This document shows positions 58,616 through 64,000 of a stretch of 64,000 bases of DNA, piece after piece (position 1 is the first letter of the stretch; each line of letters begins with the position of its first letter). Under the pieces are notes generated by a model, which saw only the letters and a program-made list of their open reading frames with translations, ran no database searches and was not told the DNA's origin. A program made the position numbers and the translations under genes. This stretch comes from Clostridium chromiireducens (GTDB taxonomy: Bacteria; Bacillota; Clostridia; Clostridiales; Clostridiaceae), in contig NZ_MZGT01000011.1 of NCBI RefSeq assembly GCF_002029255.1, positions 34,644 through 98,643 on the forward strand. Reading direction: 5' to 3'.

Positions 58616-59842
58616 ATGAATATTGATATTTTAAAAAATTATGCAGAACTTATAGTTAAGACAGGAATAAACTTACAAGATAAACAACAATTACTCATTA
58701 ATTCACCAATTGAGTGTGCTGAATTTGCTAGAATAATAGCTGAAAAGGCTTATGAAGCAGGTGCTATAAATGTCATAGTAGAGTATAATGATGAAGAGCT
58801 TGCTTTAATAAAATATAATAAAGCTCCAATTGAAAGCTTTGAAAAGGAACCAACTTATGTTGCATTATCAAGAGAGGAGCTTATAAGGGAAAAAACTGCA
58901 TTTATAAGTATATCAGCTCGAGATCCAGAACTGTTAAGTGGTGTAGATCCGAATAAAATCTCTACTTTAGCTAAGACCACAAGTAAGACAATGAGAAAAG
59001 TTAGTTCATCTATGATGAGTAATGAAGTTCAGTGGTGTGTTGTTTCTATACCTACAAAAGGATGGGCTAAAAAAGTATTTCCTGATGTATCAGAAGCAGA
59101 AGCAGTGGAAAAACTTTGGAATTCGATATTCAGCATAGTAAGAGTTGACAAGGAGTCACCAGTTTCTGAGTGGAATGAACATCTAGAAAATCTTAAGAAG
59201 AGAAAAGATTATTTGAATGAAAAAAACTTTAAATATCTTCATTATAAATCAGAGGGGACAGACTTAACTGTAGAGCTGCCAGAGGGGCATCTATGGCTAA
59301 GTGGTGAAGAGAGTACTAAAGATGGTATTACCTTTGTAGCAAACATACCAACTGAAGAAGTATTTACCCTTCCAAAGAAGGATGGGGTAAATGGATATGT
59401 TACAAGTAAAAAGCCATTAAATTATGGTGGAAATGTTATAGATAACTTTAAGCTGACATTTAAAGATGGAAAAATAATTGATTTTAATGCTGAAAAGGGA
59501 GAAGAAATTTTAAAAGGACTTTTAGATACTGATGAAGGTGCAAGGTACTTAGGAGAGGTTGCATTAGTAGGTCATGATTCACCAATATCAAATTCAGGAT
59601 TAATATTTTTTAATACATTATTTGATGAAAATGCATCTTGCCATTTTGCTTTTGGAAAAGCATATCCAAGTTGCTTAAAAGATAGTGACAATATGTCAGA
59701 AGAAGAACTTTTATCAAAAGGCGTGAATGATTCATTAACTCACGTTGATTTCATGATAGGTTCAGCAGAACTTGAAATAATAGGTGAAACTATTGGCGGA
59801 GATAAAATTCAAGTGTTTAAAAATGGTGATTGGGTTATATAA
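58616..59842 (+). CDS. M29-family aminopeptidase (AmpS/thermophilic aminopeptidase type)
   Basis: Cytoplasmic metallo-aminopeptidase of 408 residues, releasing N-terminal amino acids from peptides. 'NYAELIVKTGINLQDKQQLLINSPIECAEFARIIAEKAYEAGAINVIVEYNDEE' is the family start. The metal site in the C-terminal domain is visible as 'FVANIPTEEVFTLPKKDGVNGYVTS' (two Glu), 'EVALVGHDSPISNSG', 'LFDENASCHFAFGKAYP' and 'SLTHVDFMIGSAELEIIGET'. ATG 58616 follows AGGAGTAGTTAAG. Monocistronic between terminators. Confidence 0.95.
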   Translation: MNIDILKNYAELIVKTGINLQDKQQLLINSPIECAEFARIIAEKAYEAGAINVIVEYNDEELALIKYNKAPIESFEKEPTYVALSREELIREKTAFISISARDPELLSGVDPNKISTLAKTTSKTMRKVSSSMMSNEVQWCVVSIPTKGWAKKVFPDVSEAEAVEKLWNSIFSIVRVDKESPVSEWNEHLENLKKRKDYLNEKNFKYLHYKSEGTDLTVELPEGHLWLSGEESTKDGITFVANIPTEEVFTLPKKDGVNGYVTSKKPLNYGGNVIDNFKLTFKDGKIIDFNAEKGEEILKGLLDTDEGARYLGEVALVGHDSPISNSGLIFFNTLFDENASCHFAFGKAYPSCLKDSDNMSEEELLSKGVNDSLTHVDFMIGSAELEIIGETIGGDKIQVFKNGDWVI

Positions 59843-59885
59843 TCCATAACCTAAATTTGAAATGTAAAAGAGAAGTAATATATAA

Positions 59886-59936
59886 GGATATTGAGTAGCT
59901 AACTGAATTTGTTAGCATTCAATATCTTTTTTTGAA
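59886..59936 (+). terminator. Rho-independent terminator after the aminopeptidase
   Basis: GATATTGA with inner GCTAAC pairs with GTTAGC and CAATATC, followed by seven T. Confidence 0.9.
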
Positions 59937-60088
59937 ATAGGTAATATTTTTTATTAAGATAAATTAGATATACTGACGAAGAGAAGACCGATGATTAAAA
60001 CCTATAATAACATTAATTGACGAAGAGCACGTAAAAAAGTATAATGGTAATTAAATGCAAGTATTACAGAAAAGGGAGAATTTATGTT

Positions 60089-60844
60089 ATGGTAAAGTGT
60101 AAAAATCTTTTTGAAAATAAAAATATTGAGGTAATAGAATCTAAAGGTGATGTAAAGGTTATTGAGTATAAGAAAGATTTGAGTGTGAATACTACAAGTG
60201 CAATGACAGCCTATTTTGCTTCGGAAATGAATGTTAGAAGAAGGCAAGTTCTAATTGAATTAAACGGAAACGCGTATACTATTAGTGCTGGAGCAATGCA
60301 ATGGACAGCAGGAGCAGTTAGCATGGGCGCGGATGTCAAAGGATTTGGTGATTTACTTGGTAAAGCTCTATCTTCTAAAGTAACAAAAGAATCCGCAATA
60401 AAACCTAAATATCAAGGGAATGGGTTGTTAATGTTAGAGCCTACATATAAGCATATTTTACTTGAAGAAGTTTCAGAATGGGATGGAATGGTTTTAGATG
60501 ACGGATTATTTCTTGCTTGCGATTCAAGAATTCAGCAAAAAGTTGTAGCTAGAACAAATCTTTCCTCAGCAGTACTTGGAAAAGAAGGATTATTTAACTT
60601 ATGCCTCAAAGGTCAAGGGATAGCAGTATTAGAAAGTCCGGTTCCAAGAGATGAGCTTATAGAATTTGTGCTGGAAAATGATGAGGTAAGAATTGATGGA
60701 AATTTTGCTATTGCGTGGTCTAATTCTTTAGAATTTAGAGTTGAAAAATCAGGCAAAAGTTTAATTGGATCAGCTGTTTCAGGTGAAGGATTTGTGAATG
60801 TATATAGGGGAACCGGAAAGATACTTATGGCTCCAATAGCGTAA
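60089..60844 (+). CDS. AIM24-family protein
   Basis: A 251-residue protein of the AIM24 (DUF124) family: 'QVLIELNGNAYTISAGAMQWTAGAVSMGADVKGFGDLLGKALSSKVTKESAIKPKYQGNGLLMLEPTYKHILLEEV', then 'CDSRIQQKVVARTNLSSAVLGKEGLFNLCLKGQGIAVLESPVPRDELIEF'. These proteins form a beta-prism fold related to the TRAP-like family; no catalytic activity is known. ATG 60089 is chosen over 60044, because AAAGGGAGAA (60071-60080) precedes it. Followed by a terminator. Role unknown. Confidence 0.88.
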   Translation: MVKCKNLFENKNIEVIESKGDVKVIEYKKDLSVNTTSAMTAYFASEMNVRRRQVLIELNGNAYTISAGAMQWTAGAVSMGADVKGFGDLLGKALSSKVTKESAIKPKYQGNGLLMLEPTYKHILLEEVSEWDGMVLDDGLFLACDSRIQQKVVARTNLSSAVLGKEGLFNLCLKGQGIAVLESPVPRDELIEFVLENDEVRIDGNFAIAWSNSLEFRVEKSGKSLIGSAVSGEGFVNVYRGTGKILMAPIA

Positions 60845-60869
60845 AGAACCTGAATAAAACAAAAAATAA

Positions 60870-60920
60870 AAATAAGAATTGATAATAAATAAATATCAAT
60901 TCTTATTTTTATTATTTTTA
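60870..60920 (+). terminator. Rho-independent terminator after the AIM24 gene
   Basis: AAAATAAGAATTGATA pairs with the complementary TATCAATTCTTATTTT, followed by TATTATTTTT. Confidence 0.88.
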
Positions 60921-61073
60921 TCTGTTCTATGCATGTCTAAAAATTAATAATTATTCTCAATATTTATATTACATAGTGAGAATAAATTTTTATTGACATA
61001 ATACACTATTGGCAAATTTAAGAGTTAATAGTTGTTGAAGCTTTTATTCATAATCAGATAATGATAATTCTGA

Positions 61074-62249
61074 TTATCTTTTTACTTTCGTGCCAAAAGT
61101 TTGATCCCACATATTCAAAGCTTCCATAAAAGTAGATGTATCTAATTGTGTTGAAGTTGGAAGCGTTTGTATAGAAGTCTCATAAGATTGCCTTATAGCT
61201 GGTTTAACTTTATCTTGACTTTCTTTAGGAGCCATATCAAGGGTAACATCCTTAACTGAAGGGCCTGGATAAAAATAGCCGCTATCATATGTTATTGCCT
61301 GCATTTTTGGTGTCATAAGCCATTCCATTAGTTTTAAAATAGCATTTTTTTGTTCGTCGCTAAGTCCTTTTGGAATAGCCATGTATTGGGCATCGGCTAC
61401 CAAGGTAGTATTGTTTAAAAAGAATCCTTGATAATTTTGTGGAATACCACCTATAATTCTTTGATTCATATCCCATCCTAATTGACTTGCTATAATTGAT
61501 CTCTTACCATCCTTTAATTCTGTAAATGAAGTACCAGTCTTTGCTGGATAATAATCTATATATTGATCTAGTTCTTTAAGGAAAGCCCAAGTCTTGTCCC
61601 AAGTTTTAGGATCTTTAGGGTTTTTATCTCCTAAAATATAAGGTAATCCTTGAAGAAATATTCTTCCGGGTCCTGAGCTAGCTGGTCTTGCATATGTAAA
61701 TTTACCTGGATTAGCTTTAACAAAAGCTAAAAGTTCTTCAGGAGTATTCGGTACATTTTGAACAGCGTCTGGGTTATAAGTAAAGAACGGACCGCTAGGG
61801 GAATATACATAAGTGATACCATAACCTTTTACTAAATCATATGTAGCTTTGGCACCAGCGCTATAATTACTTTCTAAATTAGGAAAGTTGTTTTCATAAG
61901 TTGGCATAATATTTTCAATAACATCTCTTTCTATGCACGTAGAAAGACCATCAATTCCAGTGAAAATTAAGCCGGTTTGCATATTTTCAGATAAAATTTG
62001 AGCTTTTAGTAAAGATGGTGCTTCTAAGGCAGTAGATTTTTTTACTACGACATCTCCGATTAAGCCAGGATTTTCAGCCTTAAATTGATCTATAGCGTCT
62101 CCAACTAACTGCATACTCCCTGAAATATCTATTATGTTTAATGTAATAGGTTGTGAAACTTTTGGAGTGTTTTTCAAACCACAACTTGTTAATATAGTTG
62201 TCATAAAAACTATCACAAGCGCGATATTTAAAGATTTCAACTTTTTCAT
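61074..62249 (-). CDS. ABC transporter extracellular solute-binding lipoprotein (family 1/thiamine-iron type)
   Basis: A 391-residue secreted binding protein. The signal peptide ends in the lipobox LTSC (Cys23), giving a lipid anchor. The mature part has the type II periplasmic-binding fold, with 'ISGSMQLVGDAIDQFKAENPGLIGDVVVKKS', 'GYGITYVYSPSGPFFTYNPDAVQNVPNTPEELLAFVKANPGKFTYARP' and a late 'AIPKGLSDEQKNAILKLMEWLMTPKMQ'. No permease or ATPase gene lies within the window beside it. A chemoreceptor gene is upstream in the same direction (about 90 nt), so it may be a signalling partner, or its transporter lies beyond the window. Ligand unknown. Confidence 0.85.
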   Translation of the reverse strand: MKKLKSLNIALVIVFMTTILTSCGLKNTPKVSQPITLNIIDISGSMQLVGDAIDQFKAENPGLIGDVVVKKSTALEAPSLLKAQILSENMQTGLIFTGIDGLSTCIERDVIENIMPTYENNFPNLESNYSAGAKATYDLVKGYGITYVYSPSGPFFTYNPDAVQNVPNTPEELLAFVKANPGKFTYARPASSGPGRIFLQGLPYILGDKNPKDPKTWDKTWAFLKELDQYIDYYPAKTGTSFTELKDGKRSIIASQLGWDMNQRIIGGIPQNYQGFFLNNTTLVADAQYMAIPKGLSDEQKNAILKLMEWLMTPKMQAITYDSGYFYPGPSVKDVTLDMAPKESQDKVKPAIRQSYETSIQTLPTSTQLDTSTFMEALNMWDQTFGTKVKR

Positions 62250-62339
62250 AATTATCCTCCATTTTTATTTATAAAATGTTTTGCAATTTATTTTGAATAA
62301 AATATTTAAGTATAATATAGGAACTATGTATAAAAGAAA

Positions 62340-64000
62340 CTATAATTTGAATTTATTTACTTCATTCATCATAGAATTTGTTAAGTTTGATAAAGTTTGT
62401 GCTGAATTCGCCACATCGTTAAATGATGAATTTATTTGCTGTACTGAAGCTGCTATTTCTTCTGCTGAAGCTGCATTTTCTTCTGATACTCCAGAAATAT
62501 CTAAGGTTCTTGAAATTATAAGATCTTTTTCAACATTTATATCTTCAATAGATTTATTTATGCTATCTACTCGCGGTAGTATAGAATTAATAGCTTTAAA
62601 TATCACAGCAAAAGATTTTATAGAATCTTCGATTAGTGTTGACTGATTGATTAAACTATCTTTACCTAAATCAGTAGTAGTAACTGCTACTTGGGCTTCT
62701 TTATTAATATTCGAAATTAAGCCACTTATATTGCTAGCAGATACTTTAGATTGTTCTGCTAATTTTCTGATTTCTTCAGCAACTACAGAAAATCCACGAC
62801 CAACTTCTCCTGCTCGAGCGGATTCTATGGCAGCATTTAATGCTAATAAATCTGTTTGCTCGGCAATGGAATTAATAATAATTGTTATGTTATTTACTTC
62901 TTCTACGTGGTTGTCTAAATCAACGACTTTATTTCTTACAGTATCAAAAGATTCGTTTACATTTTTTATAGAATCAAATAAAAACTTCAATTTGGAATTA
63001 CTATCTTCTGCCATAGTATTAATGTTATGTATATTCGAACTTACATCATTAATAGATGAAGTTATTTGATCTAATGAATCAGCAAACTTATCCAAGGAGG
63101 ACTTTACATTTATTAAATCGTTAGATTGATCATTTGCAGCAGTAGCTACTTCTTGAACGGCTGCATTTATCTCTTGTGCAGATGAAGACATTTCATCTGA
63201 AGCCACTAATAAGTTATTTGCTTGCATATTTACAACATTCGTTGAAGTTTTTACTTCTTCAAGCATAAGTGAAATGTTTGAAATTGTCTTGTAAATTGAC
63301 TTTTTCATTCTTCCAAACTCATTTTTAAAGGTGGTATTAATTTTTATACTGAAATCACCTTGTGCAACAGTATCCAAATCAGAAATAATTTCCTGCATAG
63401 ATTTTCTTATGACTAAAACTATAATTGAAGAAACTGCTATCATTAAAATGAAACCGATTATAAAGGTTATAAAGAAAATGCCAGTACTTCTTGTATACAA
63501 ATAGATATTATCATTTTGAAGATTATTAGCTGTATTTGAACTATACGTTACTAAATTATCAAGGAAAAGCTGCATTTCATTTCCGAGTTGGTTGAATTTT
63601 TCTAAGTCTATCCCATATAATTTATTACCTTTTTCAAGATCTTTAATTTGTGAATAATACTTATTAGAATCATTTTTAAATTCATTTAAATTATTTTTTT
63701 CTATGGAACCTAAAGATAAATTTTCATATGCGCCCACCATGTCGTTCATAGCTTTATAGTCGTTATCTATAGAAGCAACATCATCAGCATTAAAATCCGA
63801 AATAGAGATTCTATTAACATTTAATCTTATATTTGAGTACTTTTGTCTAATTTCCTCTGTTTTCATAATTTTTGTTAATGCACCATCATACATTAATGAG
63901 GAATTTTTGTTAATCGTTTTCATATTGCTATAACCAACAATAGCAATAGAGAAAGACACTATTGTAGATAAAATAACCATTAATATAATAAGATTAATAA
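62340..64000 (-). CDS. Methyl-accepting chemotaxis protein, 5' end cut by the window edge
   Basis: Chemoreceptor. The open frame continues without a stop to the window edge (upstream codons read INLIIL before the first in-window ATG at 63980), so the true start probably lies outside. A four-helix-bundle extracellular sensor (4HB_MCP type) follows the first membrane helix, a second membrane helix with '[25 protein letters not shown]' comes next, then HAMP. The signalling domain has '[17 protein letters not shown]', the hairpin tip '[46 protein letters not shown]' and a C-terminal '[20 protein letters not shown]' methylation region. The signalling core is intact. Confidence 0.95.
   Translation of the reverse strand, partial: INLIILMVILSTIVSFSIAIVGYSNMKTINKNSSLMYDGALTKIMKTEEIRQKYSNIRLNVNRISISDFNADDVASIDNDYKAMNDMVGAYENLSLGSIEKNNLNEFKNDSNKYYSQIKDLEKGNKLYGIDLEKFNQLGNEMQLFLDNLVTYSSNTANNLQNDNIYLYTRSTGIFFITFIIGFILMIAVSSIIVLVIRKSMQEIISDLDTVAQGDFSIKINTTFKNEFGRMKKSIYKTISNISLMLEEVKTSTNVVNMQANNLLVASDEMSSSAQEINAAVQEVATAANDQSNDLINVKSSLDKFADSLDQITSSINDVSSNIHNINTMAEDSNSKLKFLFDSIKNVNESFDTVRNKVVDLDNHVEEVNNITIIINSIAEQTDLLALNAAIESARAGEVGRGFSVVAEEIRKLAEQSKVSASNISGLISNINKEAQVAVTTTDLGKDSLINQSTLIEDSIKSFAVIFKAINSILPRVDSINKSIEDINVEKDLIISRTLDISGVSEENAASAEEIAASVQQINSSFNDVANSAQTLSNLTNSMMNEVNKFKL

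Overview
The window is AT-rich, has strong AGGAGG-type ribosome binding sites and frequent GTG/TTG starts, and carries clostridial gene families (a guanine riboswitch, clostridial-type L,D-transpeptidases, a ferredoxin-type 2-oxoacid oxidoreductase, PTS sugar uptake). It is most likely chromosomal DNA of an anaerobic Firmicute close to Clostridium. The species cannot be fixed from the sequence alone. No rRNA or tRNA genes, CRISPR arrays, prophage or intact transposase were seen.

Layout. 0.3-8 kb: two paralogous YkuD L,D-transpeptidases flank a flavin amine oxidase, followed by an OmpR-type two-component system and a secreted repeat protein. 8-13 kb: a methyltransferase, then a drug-efflux operon (two HlyD-type adaptors, an EmrB-type MFS pump, a MarR regulator) with a promoter/operator. 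13-18 kb: an amino acid permease, a DUF6506-like protein, a FadR/GntR regulator and an IlvD/Edd dehydratase preceded by two copies of a perfect palindromic operator. 18-23 kb: a divergent RpiR regulator and a beta-glucoside PTS operon (EIIC, EIIA, GH1, EIIB). 23-30 kb: small membrane proteins, a glycerol-1-phosphate dehydrogenase, a SiaB-SiaC-SiaA-SiaD signalling operon (kinase, phosphoprotein, PP2C phosphatase, diguanylate cyclase), and a GNAT.

30.3-37.1 kb is the most unusual region. Three overlapping genes encode a 999-residue, apparently helical-repeat protein, a SWIM zinc-finger protein and a reverse transcriptase with retron-like sequence motifs. Immediately downstream, under its own promoter and terminator, lies a highly structured element whose ends pair over 13 bp (like retron a1/a2), with short hairpins in its first half and one long hairpin in its second half. 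It reads as a retron msr-msd RNA placed 3' of its reverse transcriptase instead of 5'. This is probably an anti-phage retron.

37-44.5 kb: a methyltransferase, an Lrp regulator, a cytidylate-kinase-like gene and a complete branched-chain amino acid ABC transporter (livJHMGF, minus strand). 45-52 kb: a D-amino acid/5-oxoproline module consisting of D-amino acid aminotransferase, two halves of D-glutamate cyclase, PxpA, alanine racemase, PxpB and PxpC. Together these could route D-alanine and D-glutamate through 5-oxoproline to glutamate. 52-64 kb: a metallophosphoesterase/kinase-like pair, a 2-oxoacid:ferredoxin oxidoreductase (KorAB), a guanine riboswitch with its purine permease, an M29 aminopeptidase, an AIM24 protein, an ABC solute-binding lipoprotein and a chemoreceptor cut by the window edge.

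Three related ~130-170 bp structured repeats (44.4, 45.0 and 53.8 kb) sit in the leaders of livJ, the aminotransferase and korA. They resemble end sequences of IS200/IS605-type elements without a transposase. Two of these leaders also contain an intrinsic terminator just after the predicted transcription start.
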